A stretch of 64,000 bases of DNA from Methylotenera sp. (lineage in GTDB: Bacteria > Pseudomonadota > Gammaproteobacteria > Burkholderiales > Methylophilaceae), in assembly GCA_013141495.1 (NCBI GenBank), contig JABFQV010000008.1, forward strand, positions 404,221 through 468,220, read 5' to 3'. The notes below the pieces were generated by a model that saw only the letters and a list, made by a program, of their open reading frames with translations, was not told the origin of the DNA and made no database searches. The position numbers and the translations under genes were made by a program. Below, in pieces: positions 46,370-55,641 of this stretch. Within the stretch, counting starts at the first letter, position 1; every line of letters begins with the position of its first letter.

Positions 46370-47104
46370 ATGAATTTACGCAATATCTCTACGCGCGAAC
46401 AGGTTTTGATTTTTTTTGTAGCATTTACCGTTGTGGTGGGTAGCTATGGCTTATTACGCTATCGGCCCGCGCTTAAAGCCTTAGCTGAATTGCAGGCGAG
46501 TAATATTAAAACGGCTGACCATGCTAAAAATGCAGTGATTCCAGAAGAGCCTGTAGAAGATATAGATGACTTAAAAGCGGATGTTTTAGCTGCAGATTCA
46601 GAGCTTGCTGTAATGGCGTTGAGTTTTAACGATGTAGAGCAAAAACTGGCGCCTGAAGATTCTCAAGAGCTACGTTTAAGAATTTCTGATGTGGCTAATA
46701 ATGCAGGGGTGAGAATACGTGAGAATGTGCCTTATTTAGTGCCGCGTGTAACTGCGGGCGCTACAGCTGCTGCACCTGTGCAAAGACTTTCAAAACGCCA
46801 GCAACGTTCCGCTAATAAAGCGGCGAGAAGGGCGGGGGGCGCTTCACCTGCTGGCGCTGTAGCTGCTACAGCCCCTATTGAAGGGGGCTTGATTTATCGC
46901 CTGACCAATGAGCTGGATACTCAACGCCCATTCCAACGCGTGAGTGTAGAAGGCGGCTTTGCACAGGTGCAGAGTTTTATTCAAGAGCTAGGCAAGCTGC
47001 CGTTTATGGTGACTGTAACGCAGATGCAGGTTGATGTTTCCCCCATTACGCCGCCGGCAGGTTACCCTCAACCGCTGGTAGTTACTATGATTTTAGCGCT
47101 TTAA
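46370..47104 (+). CDS. PilO/GspM-like alignment protein
   Basis: A 244-aa bitopic protein: one N-terminal TM (about 11-28), a coiled segment, an Ala/Arg-rich linker (about 140-165) and a C-terminal ferredoxin-like PilO domain (PFQRVSVEGGFAQVQSFIQELGKLPFMVTVTQMQV). It probably pairs with the PilN part of the preceding protein. It starts 17 bp after the upstream gene and ends 1 bp before the ATPase gene. Confidence 0.8.
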   Translation: MNLRNISTREQVLIFFVAFTVVVGSYGLLRYRPALKALAELQASNIKTADHAKNAVIPEEPVEDIDDLKADVLAADSELAVMALSFNDVEQKLAPEDSQELRLRISDVANNAGVRIRENVPYLVPRVTAGATAAAPVQRLSKRQQRSANKAARRAGGASPAGAVAATAPIEGGLIYRLTNELDTQRPFQRVSVEGGFAQVQSFIQELGKLPFMVTVTQMQVDVSPITPPAGYPQPLVVTMILAL

Positions 47105-47105
47105 T

Positions 47106-48749
47106 ATGTCGATTGCTGCGGAACAACTGATTGATGCTGCCCTTAGGCAGCGCCTGATTGAGGCTGATACCTTAGCGCATTTACGTACTGAGGCACGCCG
47201 TAAGCGTGTGGATTTACTTGACGCAGTGACTGCACATTACCGTTTGCCGATTGCGGCACTTTACCGCGCAGTAGCCGAGTTGCGTGGCTTGCCCTTTGTT
47301 GACCCAACAGGGACAACGCCACCGCCTGAGTTACTTAAAAAAATCCCGCAGGCCTTATTGCGACGTAAAGCAATTTTGCCGCTGTCAGAAGATGCTGAAG
47401 GTATATTGCTTGTAGTGGCTGACCCAGATGATCGCGCAACCATTGATAGTATTCAGCGCTTATTGGGGCGCAATATCCGTTTAGCTGTAGCTGACCCTAA
47501 CACCTTAAAAGCGATGATCAGCCGTGCCTTGGCTAGTACTAGTCAGGGTCAGGCGGCGGCTGCCGTTTCGCAAGCAACCGAGGTTGATTTGGTTGGTTTG
47601 CTGAACGATATTCTAAAAGAGGCATTTTTACGCCGCGCATCAGATGTACATATCGTGCAGGAGGAGTTTGGCTTACGGGTACGCTTGCGCGTAGATGGTG
47701 GTTTGCAAGACTATAACGTGAATACTGATGGTAATGAGACTGTTGCTAATGGGCTGATTTCGCGTATTAAGGTGTTATCCAACTTAGATATTGCAGAGCA
47801 GCGCGAGCCGCAAGATGGCGGCATGTCGTATTACCTGCCAGCACCGATTGATAGTGAGTTTAATATCCGTGTGGCAACTGCGCCTACGCGCTTGGGCGAG
47901 CGTGTGACTATGCGTATTTTGGGGCAGGAGGCACATAACTTAACGTTAGAAAAGTTAGGTATGTCTGCGGATGATTTGGTGATGTTTCGCAAGGCAATAC
48001 GCAAGCCTTTCGGCATGATTTTGCTCACAGGGCCTACAGGTAGCGGTAAATCCACTACGCTGTTTGCCGCTTTGCAAGAAATCAATTCACCTGATTTAAA
48101 TATCATGACGGTAGAAAACCCGATTGAATATGTGATGGAAGGCGTTTCACAAATTCAAACCGGGCCAAAAATCAGTTTTGCCGGAGCGCTGCGTTCACTG
48201 CTACGGCATGACCCTGACGTACTGATGGTGGGTGAAATTAGAGATGAAGAAACCGCAGATGTTGCCCTTAAAGCTGCCATGACGGGGCATTTGGTGTTTT
48301 CAACACTGCATACCAATACAGCCTCAGGCACGGTGGCACGTTTGATTGATATAGGCTGTGAGCCATTTTTAATTGGCTCAACCATGAACGCTGTCATTGC
48401 GCAGCGTTTAGTCAGGCGATTATGTCCGCACTGTAGGGTTGAAAAAGCAGCCACAGTGGCTGAACGTGATTTACTCAGCGTGACTGCCCTTGAAGTGAAA
48501 ATCTATGAGCCTAAAGGCTGCGCCTATTGCCAGGGTTCTGGTTACCGTGGGCGGCTGGGTCTATTTGAAACGCTATGGTTTGATGAAGAGCTCAGCAAGC
48601 TGGTATCGCGCGGCTGCACTGAAGAGGAGCTGGAAGAGCGTGCAGGTGAGCGTTTGCGCTCAATGTGGAATGATGGCAGTGCTAAGGTGTTATCTGGTGC
48701 AACAACGTTGTCTGAATTGCAAACCGTTGCAGTGAAACGTGAGCGCTAA
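47106..48749 (+). CDS. GspE/PilB/MshE-type secretion ATPase
   Basis: 547 aa. The N-terminal domain (LRTEARRKRVDLLDAVTAHYRLP, LPFVDPTG, PLSEDAEGILLVVADPDD) is GspE_N-like. Then an N2 domain, Walker A GPTGSGKST (about 310), Asp box VENPIEYVMEGVSQIQ, Walker B DVLMVGEIRDEETAD and His box TGHLVFSTLHTN. The C-terminal zinc site has Cys440, Cys443, Cys472 and Cys475, as in extension ATPases. It powers pseudopilus assembly. No retraction ATPase (PilT) is encoded nearby. Confidence 0.94.
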   Translation: MSIAAEQLIDAALRQRLIEADTLAHLRTEARRKRVDLLDAVTAHYRLPIAALYRAVAELRGLPFVDPTGTTPPPELLKKIPQALLRRKAILPLSEDAEGILLVVADPDDRATIDSIQRLLGRNIRLAVADPNTLKAMISRALASTSQGQAAAAVSQATEVDLVGLLNDILKEAFLRRASDVHIVQEEFGLRVRLRVDGGLQDYNVNTDGNETVANGLISRIKVLSNLDIAEQREPQDGGMSYYLPAPIDSEFNIRVATAPTRLGERVTMRILGQEAHNLTLEKLGMSADDLVMFRKAIRKPFGMILLTGPTGSGKSTTLFAALQEINSPDLNIMTVENPIEYVMEGVSQIQTGPKISFAGALRSLLRHDPDVLMVGEIRDEETADVALKAAMTGHLVFSTLHTNTASGTVARLIDIGCEPFLIGSTMNAVIAQRLVRRLCPHCRVEKAATVAERDLLSVTALEVKIYEPKGCAYCQGSGYRGRLGLFETLWFDEELSKLVSRGCTEEELEERAGERLRSMWNDGSAKVLSGATTLSELQTVAVKRER

Positions 48750-48751
48750 AT

Positions 48752-49981
48752 ATGCCCATGTTTAATTACACCGCGGTGGATGCCAAAGGCAAAGAGAGTA
48801 AAGGCGCTGTTCAGGCAGCTGACTCGCGCGCGGCGGTTGCACAATTGCGCCAGCAAAGTTTATTTGTGGTGAAAATTGTTGAAGGAGCAGCCGAAAGCAA
48901 GGCGGCCAGTGACGGGCTGTCAAAAGAGGTTAGCTTTTCCAGCCTGAGCGATATGCTCTCTGTGCCAACGCGAGACTTGGTGTTCTTTTTTAAGCAAATG
49001 TCATTTATGTTACGGGCTGGCTTGCCAGTGCTGCAAGCTTTACAGCTTGCGCATACGCAAACCAGCGGGCGCTTGCGTAATGTGATTAACAAAATGATTA
49101 CAGACATTGAAACTGGCAGCCAGTTATCGCAAGCCATGGCAAAGCATAAAGAGGTATTTCCTGTCATTGCCGTTAATTTAATGGTGGCAGGTGAAACTAC
49201 AGGCGATATCGATGCGATTTTTGACCGACTGGCCACCCACCTTGAAAAACGTGTAGCGCTAAAATCACAAACCATTAATGCCATGATTTACCCAACAGTG
49301 GTTGTAATTGCGGCTACTGGTGTGGTGACATTTCTGGTGGTTAAGATTATTCCTACCTTTGCCAAGTTCTTGGCTGGTAAAGGGCGCGCACTACCACCTT
49401 CTACCCAGTTTTTGATTGATACTTCAAATTTTGCGTTGCAATACGGCTTGTATATCGTCGGCTTATTCATCCTCATGATTATCGGCATTGTGGTGGCTTA
49501 CCATAAGCCTATGGGGCGCTTAAAGATTGATGGTTTTTTGTTACGTGTGCCAGTGATTGGCAAACTGCTAACACATGGCGCAATTGCAGAGCTCACTTGG
49601 TCACTATCGATGATGTTACGTAGCGGCCTGACCGTGTTTGATGCCTTGAAGATTGCAGCTAACGTAATGGGTAATCGGTTGATTTCCACCAAACTCAAGG
49701 CGGCATCCGAGTTGATTCTTACCGGGCGTGATATGGCTTCCAGTATCCGTACCCCTGCAATCCCTGAATTGGTAACACAAATGATTTCCATTGGTGAGCG
49801 CACTGGTACGTTGGATCATGTGTTGCTGGAGCTAGGTGTCTTCTACGAGGCGCAGTTGCAGGTGGGCGTTAAACGATTAAGCGCGATGATTGAGCCGGCG
49901 CTTATTTTAGTGATTGGCGGTATTGTGGGCTTTGTTTATTACGCGTTCTTTCAGGCGATGTTTCAACTGGCGAAAGGTTAA
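48752..49981 (+). CDS. GspF/PilC-type inner membrane platform protein
   Basis: A 409-aa polytopic protein with two T2SSF repeats. The first is at about 75-195 (FFKQMSFMLRAGLPVLQALQLA, VNLMVAGETTGDIDAIFDRLA) and the second at about 275-395 (LTWSLSMMLRSGLTVFDAL, MISIGERTGTLDHVL). TMs are near 175-200, 225-245 and 380-400. It is the platform on which the ATPase drives pseudopilin insertion, 2 bp after the ATPase gene. Confidence 0.95.
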   Translation: MPMFNYTAVDAKGKESKGAVQAADSRAAVAQLRQQSLFVVKIVEGAAESKAASDGLSKEVSFSSLSDMLSVPTRDLVFFFKQMSFMLRAGLPVLQALQLAHTQTSGRLRNVINKMITDIETGSQLSQAMAKHKEVFPVIAVNLMVAGETTGDIDAIFDRLATHLEKRVALKSQTINAMIYPTVVVIAATGVVTFLVVKIIPTFAKFLAGKGRALPPSTQFLIDTSNFALQYGLYIVGLFILMIIGIVVAYHKPMGRLKIDGFLLRVPVIGKLLTHGAIAELTWSLSMMLRSGLTVFDALKIAANVMGNRLISTKLKAASELILTGRDMASSIRTPAIPELVTQMISIGERTGTLDHVLLELGVFYEAQLQVGVKRLSAMIEPALILVIGGIVGFVYYAFFQAMFQLAKG

Positions 49982-50003
49982 TAGTATTTTGAAAATTTTC
50001 TGT

Positions 50004-50483
50004 ATGTCTTTATATCAATCTCTATCGCAATACTGTTCTTTGAATCGTATTGTATTTAATGTCAGATGGCTTGTTTTAGTTTTGTTAGCGGCTCCTGCAG
50101 TCCATGCCGCTGGCAATGGCTATGCGGCAACCGCACAACAGGTGGCTACGCCAGTACGTGACCCATTTACCACGAGTGACCGCATGTATGGTGAGGTTGG
50201 CAATCAATCTGCACAGCGCGCTGGTAATGGTATGGGGTTTGTACCTGGCTACGGCGCGCAAACCGCACCGAAAATGCGTTTAAAAGGGTTTGTCACCAAA
50301 GGGAATAAAAAAGCCGCAGCCTTGCTTGATGTTGAAGGCGCTGGCGTATTTTTGGTGACAGAAGGCGACGAAATAGGCTTGCAGGCACTTGGTCAAAATA
50401 GCGTGCTTAAAATTATTAAGGTAGATGCCAACGGTGTACGCGTGCAATCAGGGCAGGTGAACCAAGTGATTGTGGTGCGATGA
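50004..50483 (+). CDS. PilP/GspC/MshK-like periplasmic protein
   Basis: About 159 aa from ATG 50004, with a signal or anchor segment (FNVRWLVLVLLAAPAVHA). The mature part has a PVRDPFTTSD linker and a C-terminal homology-region-like domain (MRLKGFVTKGNKKAAALLDVEG, GVFLVTEGDEIGL, GVRVQSGQVNQVIVVR). PilP and GspC domains of this kind bind the secretin N0 domain and connect inner and outer membrane complexes. Its stop overlaps the secretin start. Confidence 0.78.
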   Translation: MSLYQSLSQYCSLNRIVFNVRWLVLVLLAAPAVHAAGNGYAATAQQVATPVRDPFTTSDRMYGEVGNQSAQRAGNGMGFVPGYGAQTAPKMRLKGFVTKGNKKAAALLDVEGAGVFLVTEGDEIGLQALGQNSVLKIIKVDANGVRVQSGQVNQVIVVR

Positions 50484-52456
50484 GTATGATGAATAATCCT
50501 TTAGATCAGATTTTGGATAAAACAAGAATGAATCAAGTTATGGCGTCAAAAAATTCAGGATTATCAATACGCGGCTATTTGCAAGCGGTTATGTTGGGTA
50601 CTGTATTATCGGCTGTATTACCTGTGCAGGTTTATGCTGCAGATGAAAATTTAGTTGCTGCGGAGCCTTCTGTATTAGGCATTGCGGAGGGTGAGCGTGT
50701 GATAGAACCCGCAACCGCATTAGCAAACCCAACACCAGTTCCGGCCAAAGCGCTACGCAATAAAACGGTTTCTTATAAACCTGCGCTACCTAAAAAAGCA
50801 ACGAACACAGGTGAAAATGCCATTATCAGCAAGCTTGAGTTTAAGCAAGCCAACATGGTGGATGTCGTGCGTGCATTGGCTGATATGTCAGGCTTGAATA
50901 TTGTAGCTACAGATGAAGCAGCTAAGAAAACGGTGACGGTATTTTTACAGAATATTACGGTTAAAGATGCGCTGGATACCATCTCTAAAAATAGTGGGCT
51001 TTGGTACAGGCAAGACAAAACTAGCAAAACTTTTCGCATCATGAGTACAGAAGAATATCAGCGCGATATGGTGGTGTATCGAGAGGATACTACGAGAGTA
51101 TTTAATTTACTTCATCCTAACCCTGTAATGGTAGCAACAGCAGTGAGAGATTTGTATGGAAATCGCGTCAGGTTAACATATGGTGTTGAACCTGAAACTT
51201 TTGTAACAGGAGGTGTGGGTCAAGGCGTTGGTGGTAATAGAAACCAAACAGGTGTGAACAACAATAGAAACCAAAATGGCGCAGGCGCTATGGGTAATGG
51301 CCAAGCAAACATGCGCCAAACAACAGCCAATGGCAATAGAAATGTAACTAATAATAATGCAGGAGCAGGTGCCGTTGCAGGTGCTGCCGGTCAATCAAAT
51401 GCAATTACAGAGAAGCTAACCGCTGATCAATTACAAAAAATGGATGCAGCAATCCAAGTGGACGATGATGGAAATATTATTTCTTCAAATGTGCTCAAAG
51501 ATATTACGCGTTCTGAGCAACCTATTTTTATTACACTGAATCGTGAACATAATTTAATGATTGTGCGTACAAGTGATGCTGCGGCTGTAAAAGAAATTGA
51601 AAATCTAGTAAAGGAAATGGATAAGCCTACACCACAAGTGTTGCTTGAGATGAAGGTGTTAGAGTTGACGGTTGGTGATTCATTTAGTCAGTTATTTTCG
51701 TTCAGTAGCATTTCTAAAGATGGTAAGCATGGGTTGGATGCACCCGTTTCTGATATACCACTAGGTGGGTTAAATAGCGGTAAGTTAGTCTATACCTTTG
51801 TTGATAATTTAATTGCTGCTCGAATTGAATTGCTTAAAAAAGATAAAAAGATCAATACGTTAAGCTCTCCAGTGCTGATGGCATCTAATAACAGACCAGC
51901 CAGCCTTTTTGTGGGCGAAGAGCGCTTGTTAATTCGAGGCGTGACTGTCACTGACCCAGTGTTAGGTGGCGCAAATAACAATGTGATTACACCAGCCAAG
52001 ATTACCTATGAAACTGAAATTAGAAATGTGGGGAATAGCCTAAATATCAAGCCAAAAATCAATGCTGATGGCACTGTGACCCTCGCAATCTTGCAAGATA
52101 CATCAACTGTTAATGTAGGTGGTATGCAGTTTCCGCCAATTACGGTGGGCAATACTACGCAAACATTCGCAATTGACTCTGTAAATACCGCGAATATTGA
52201 AGCAGTTGTCGTGGCTAAGGATGGTTTAACCGTTGCAATTGGCGGGTTAATTAAAACTAAAAATGGTAAAGATGTTAGAAAGGTACCGATACTTGGGGAT
52301 ATTCCAATACTTGGCAAGCTGTTTCAAGATAGAGAAGAGTTTAACGATAAAACCGAACTCATTTTGTTAATTACTCCACATATCATTGCAAACCCAACTG
52401 AAAGTGAAGATGTGACCAGGGATGCTGTTGAGCCAATTTCAGAACAAGAGTGGTAA
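50480..52456 (+). CDS. secretin, GspD/MshL/PilQ family
   Basis: 658 aa with a signal segment near residues 35-55 (AVLPVQVYA). An N0/STN-like domain (FKQANMVDVVRALADMSGLNIV) and N1 precede an Asn/Gly-rich low-complexity insert at about 250-310 (GNRNQTGVNNNRNQNGAG). The C-terminal secretin has VGEERLLIRGVTVTDP, AKDGLTVAIGGLIKTK, VPILGDIPILGKLF and ELILLITPHII. It forms the outer membrane channel. The Asn-rich spacer is species-variable in secretins. No pilotin gene is certain; the lipoprotein downstream is a candidate. Confidence 0.94.
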   Translation: MSMMNNPLDQILDKTRMNQVMASKNSGLSIRGYLQAVMLGTVLSAVLPVQVYAADENLVAAEPSVLGIAEGERVIEPATALANPTPVPAKALRNKTVSYKPALPKKATNTGENAIISKLEFKQANMVDVVRALADMSGLNIVATDEAAKKTVTVFLQNITVKDALDTISKNSGLWYRQDKTSKTFRIMSTEEYQRDMVVYREDTTRVFNLLHPNPVMVATAVRDLYGNRVRLTYGVEPETFVTGGVGQGVGGNRNQTGVNNNRNQNGAGAMGNGQANMRQTTANGNRNVTNNNAGAGAVAGAAGQSNAITEKLTADQLQKMDAAIQVDDDGNIISSNVLKDITRSEQPIFITLNREHNLMIVRTSDAAAVKEIENLVKEMDKPTPQVLLEMKVLELTVGDSFSQLFSFSSISKDGKHGLDAPVSDIPLGGLNSGKLVYTFVDNLIAARIELLKKDKKINTLSSPVLMASNNRPASLFVGEERLLIRGVTVTDPVLGGANNNVITPAKITYETEIRNVGNSLNIKPKINADGTVTLAILQDTSTVNVGGMQFPPITVGNTTQTFAIDSVNTANIEAVVVAKDGLTVAIGGLIKTKNGKDVRKVPILGDIPILGKLFQDREEFNDKTELILLITPHIIANPTESEDVTRDAVEPISEQEW

Positions 52457-52507
52457 CACGCCAAGATAGACCATAGATGCGTAATTATAATAATGAAGGA
52501 AAATAAC

Positions 52508-53176
52508 ATGAGAATCTCAATTTTAGGTGTATTGCTTTTTGCACTTTTGGGTACCGGATGCGCAACGTCTATTCCGCAGGCAGAAAACTTTCCACAGGGT
52601 AAGCAGAAAAAAGCCATGGCAGCGCAACACTGGGGTGTGATTGCGGTGGATGCGGTGGAGCAAACGCGTCTGGCGTTAGGTAAGCAGACGGTTAGTAAAG
52701 ATAAGCCGCTGTATGTAGCTGACAATGCTAATACTGATTTTAGCCGAGCGTTTCGTAAGTACATGATCGCGGGCTTGCTTGATGCAGGTTTTGTGGTTTC
52801 TGCCAAAAAAGAGGGCGCTATTGAGGTTGGTTATGAGGCGCAGGTGATCCGTCATGCTTCTTCTTTTGATCCACAGGCCTTTGGTTATAAACCTGGCATG
52901 GCAACAGCAGGGGTTGCAGGGTTTTGGATATTGCGTGATGCATTACGTTATGGCTCAACAGCTGGTGCGGTTTTGGCAAGCGCTGCAACGGCAGGTGCCT
53001 ATGACGGTTATCAAGCAAAAAACCCAGGTGAAACAGGTGTGGAGTTGCTGATTAGCACATCGATTATTCATGATGATAAATATGTGATGCTGAACGCGGA
53101 TGCTTACTATATTGAAAAAGGCGAGGCTTGGCTGTTTGAAGGATGCAAAGGTAAAAATAGACGCTTATGCCGTTAA
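52508..53176 (+). CDS. uncharacterised lipoprotein
   Basis: About 222 aa from ATG 52508 (AAGGA 9 nt upstream). Signal peptide ISILGVLLFALLGTGC with a slightly atypical lipobox, lipidation Cys near residue 18. The mature domain (YVADNANTDFSRAFRKYMIAGLLDAGFVVS, IEVGYEAQVIRHAS) vaguely resembles envelope lipoproteins that assemble on the outer membrane. It contains a glycine/alanine-rich hydrophobic stretch around 130-170. It follows the secretin by 51 bp and might help its localisation; that is a guess from position. Confidence 0.7.
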   Translation: MRISILGVLLFALLGTGCATSIPQAENFPQGKQKKAMAAQHWGVIAVDAVEQTRLALGKQTVSKDKPLYVADNANTDFSRAFRKYMIAGLLDAGFVVSAKKEGAIEVGYEAQVIRHASSFDPQAFGYKPGMATAGVAGFWILRDALRYGSTAGAVLASAATAGAYDGYQAKNPGETGVELLISTSIIHDDKYVMLNADAYYIEKGEAWLFEGCKGKNRRLCR

Positions 53177-53232
53177 TGGTTATAGCGTTGACTGATATTT
53201 ATTATTGACATTTAAAAACTGAATATAGCGTG

Positions 53233-54243
53233 ATGACTGAACCCACACCCAAAAAATCTGCATTGAGTGGCGCGTTAAAACTGGTGGTCTTATTTTTGAT
53301 GATCGGGTTTTGGGTTTGGTTTTTTGAGTGGGCACCCATGATGGATTTATCCACACGGTTTAGCCATGCTTTTGAGCGTTTAACGGGTAAGGTTACAAAT
53401 TTAGCACCGCAATCTACAGAGCTCAGTGCGCCAGTCATGGTAAACGCTGACGGCTGCGAGTCGAGCTTGCCGCCCAATGGTAGCCAGTTTAGTTATCCTC
53501 AAGCTAAACACCAGCAAAACAAGCTACATTCACGGTTTTATGTGTCTAACGAGCATATCTTTCCAATGCTGTTAATTTTATCTGACCCCGCAACGGCAGA
53601 GCGTTTTAAGGTGGTGATGGTGCATCCACGGCAATCTAGCCAAGTGCAATTACCCGCAGCCAATTATGATTTAAAAGTGCAGGCCGGGCTTTCGTGGTGT
53701 AATTTGAGCAAGGGATTTATCAATGGCGCAGAGGTTATTGCACCGCAAGCGTTGGAAATTAAAGGCGCTGAGGTCGCTAACTTGCGACTTATGCCATTTG
53801 GTGATGCACCTGCCGATATTATGTTTTCATACAGTAAGTCACTAGGTGTGATTGAGGGTAGGCAAGATCAGCGCCCAGAGGGTGTTGGCATGCTTAATTT
53901 GCAGCGTGTGGTGGGTGGACATTACGCGGTTGAAGGTAGCATCAATCAGGTGCCAATCAACTTTTTGGTAGATACAGGCGCGACCATTACCGCCGTATCG
54001 TCAGATTTTGCCAAGCATGCAGGGGTGACTGATTGTGAGCCATATAAAGCGCAGACAGCCAATGGCGTTATTAATGGTTGTTTAGGCACCGCACGTGAAA
54101 TGACCATTGGGCAATTTAGATTAAAAAATGTAAAAGTAAGTTACAGCAATGGTTTGGGCAATACTTTTTTGCTAGGCATGAATGTGATTGGGCAATTTCG
54201 AATGGAGCAGCAGGGCGATGTGATGCGGCTGACGCTACATTAG
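53233..54243 (+). CDS. membrane-anchored retropepsin-like aspartic protease
   Basis: 336 aa from ATG 53233 (GTG 53230 adjoining). One N-terminal TM (about 15-33, LVVLFLMIGFWVWFFEW). A central domain of unknown type with three Cys residues runs to about 205. A C-terminal clan AA protease domain has the catalytic DTGA (Asp247) in NFLVDTGATITAVSSDFAKHAGV and the second Gly-rich motif GLGNTFLLGMNVIGQFRM, as in TIGR02281-type proteases. Active as a dimer in the periplasm if family rules hold. It ends the pseudopilus operon; whether it processes operon products is unknown. Confidence 0.85.
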   Translation: MTEPTPKKSALSGALKLVVLFLMIGFWVWFFEWAPMMDLSTRFSHAFERLTGKVTNLAPQSTELSAPVMVNADGCESSLPPNGSQFSYPQAKHQQNKLHSRFYVSNEHIFPMLLILSDPATAERFKVVMVHPRQSSQVQLPAANYDLKVQAGLSWCNLSKGFINGAEVIAPQALEIKGAEVANLRLMPFGDAPADIMFSYSKSLGVIEGRQDQRPEGVGMLNLQRVVGGHYAVEGSINQVPINFLVDTGATITAVSSDFAKHAGVTDCEPYKAQTANGVINGCLGTAREMTIGQFRLKNVKVSYSNGLGNTFLLGMNVIGQFRMEQQGDVMRLTLH

Positions 54244-54303
54244 TGATTCGTGCCGTATCAATAGAATGGTTTTTGAATGAAGTTAACAGCATAATTTTAA
54301 TGT

Positions 54304-54477
54304 GAGAGTTTTGCACGAATACCTTTTAACCAAAAAAACTATCAATTTCGTCATTCCCGCGAAGGCGGGAATCTAGTCGAATCAAACAGTTAACTGGATT
54401 CCCGCCTTCGCGGGAATGACGGTTGTTGGGTATTTTTGATAATAACTGGACGTTTTATTGGTTCGTGCAAATATCTC
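54304..54477. mobile_element. MITE copy, 174 bp, TSD AATGT
   Basis: Ends GAGAGTTTTGCACGAA (left) and TTCGTGCAAATATCTC (right) are imperfect inverted repeats related to those of the 35780 and 56642 elements. AATGT flanks both sides (54299-54303 and 54478-54482). The core is a different palindrome with 24-bp arms built on GTCATTCCCGCGAAGGCGGG. Confidence 0.8.
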
Positions 54478-54540
54478 AATGTGAAATTTAGCCTGAATTA
54501 TTAGCTAAATGATGGGTGCTGATAGATAAGGCTACCTAAC

Positions 54541-54615
54541 GTCATGCTGAGCGCCGCGAAGCATCCAGAGGTTTTGAAGTGAAGCTACTGGATGCTTCGC
54601 GGCGCTCAGCATGAC
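54541..54615. repeat. palindromic repeat, GTCATGCTGAGCG variant
   Basis: Exact 27-bp arms 54541-54567 and 54589-54615. Flanks GATAGATAAnGCTAnCTAAC (left) and GGnGTTTAA (right) are shared with the repeat at 55642. Arms carry GCGCCGCGAAGCATCC where the main class has GCGTAGCGAAGAATCC, with both arms changed together. Confidence 0.8.
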
Positions 54616-54787
54616 GGGGTTTAAGTTAAGTTTTTAGGTTCTAATGGAGAGTCTTGATTTATCTGATTAACCTCATTTTAGTCACCGTAAACAGCAATAA
54701 TTGGCAGCTATAAATTGGTTGCAGACGCTCTCAAACGCTAAATTAACATCATGGATTTTATGAAATTCTCTATTTAAAGTAGTTAGT

Positions 54788-54848
54788 GGTTGTATTTTGC
54801 ACTTAAAGTGGTTTACTACAACCAAAAATTGGTTTATTACAACCAAAA
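54788..54848. promoter_or_regulatory. TACAACCA repeats upstream of PepSY gene
   Basis: GGTTTACTACAACCAAAA (54810-54827) and GGTTTATTACAACCAAAA (54831-54848) are direct repeats spaced exactly 21 bp, two helical turns. An inverted GGTTGTA lies at 54788. Likely sites for an unknown regulator. Confidence 0.5.
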
Positions 54849-54969
54849 TGTAATAATTTTGTAAATACAATCATATACATAGGAATTTTAGGTAAAATAA
54901 ATCGGTAAAATTAACGTGTTTTTGGTACGTGTTTTTTGCTTTTTTATTCAATAATAATAGGAGATTAAA

Positions 54970-55497
54970 ATGTTTCGTTTATCACTAGGCGCTACCTTAA
55001 TAGCAGCAGCATTTTTTGCAAATACAGCAGTGGCTGGTCATGATGGCTTTAAACCAAAGTCACACGATAATTTAGGTAAATGCGTTAATGCAGCTTTATC
55101 AAAACACGATGGTACGATTGTAAAGCTTGAGTTTAAAGCTGAAGGTAAATCTGGTGTTTATGAGTTTGATATTGAATCAGCAGATGGTAAAGCTTGGGAT
55201 GTTGAGTGTGATGCTAAATCAGGCAAAGTTACTGAAGTGGAAGAGGAAGTTAAAGCGGATGACGCTAGATTTAAAGCGCTTGTTAAAGTAAGTGAAGCTG
55301 ATGCCAAAGCTACTGCATTAGCAGCACACGCAGGCACTGTGGTTGAAACTGAGTATGAGCTGGAATCAGAGGGTAAAGCATCATACGAATTTGATATTAA
55401 AACAGCTGATGGTAAAGAGTACAAAGTTGAAGTAGATGTTGCAACAGGTAAAATTGTTGAAGACAACTTAGAAGTGTATCAAATCGGTAAAGAGTAA
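54970..55497 (+). CDS. periplasmic PepSY-domain protein
   Basis: 175 aa with signal peptide [22 protein letters not shown]. The mature protein holds two tandem PepSY-like repeats, about 36-85 ([36 protein letters not shown]) and about 105-165 ([36 protein letters not shown]). PepSY domains are small periplasmic modules often with protease-inhibitory or metal-linked roles. Good TAGGAG ribosome site and its own terminator indicate a single-gene transcript. Confidence 0.88.
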   Translation: MFRLSLGATLIAAAFFANTAVAGHDGFKPKSHDNLGKCVNAALSKHDGTIVKLEFKAEGKSGVYEFDIESADGKAWDVECDAKSGKVTEVEEEVKADDARFKALVKVSEADAKATALAAHAGTVVETEYELESEGKASYEFDIKTADGKEYKVEVDVATGKIVEDNLEVYQIGKE

Positions 55498-55566
55498 TTT
55501 TGAATCAATTGTTTTATGACATGTATGTTTTATGACATGTAAACTATAAGCAATTGAGCTTCAATC

Positions 55567-55600
55567 AAACCCAGCACACGTGAAGTGGCTGGGTTTTTTG
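55567..55600 (+). terminator. intrinsic terminator after PepSY gene
   Basis: AAACCCAGC and GCTGGGTTT with loop ACACGTGAAGTG, then TTTG TTTT. Confidence 0.88.
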
Positions 55601-55641
55601 TTTTATAAGATGGCTGCTACTGATAGATAACGCTAGCTAAC

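Larger units (their letters stand above)
54244..54969. other. 726-bp intergenic region with elements
   Basis: No gene. It contains a MITE (54304-54477), a palindromic repeat (54541-54615) and, from 54680, AT-rich DNA with TACAACCA repeats ahead of the PepSY gene. Confidence 0.7.
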
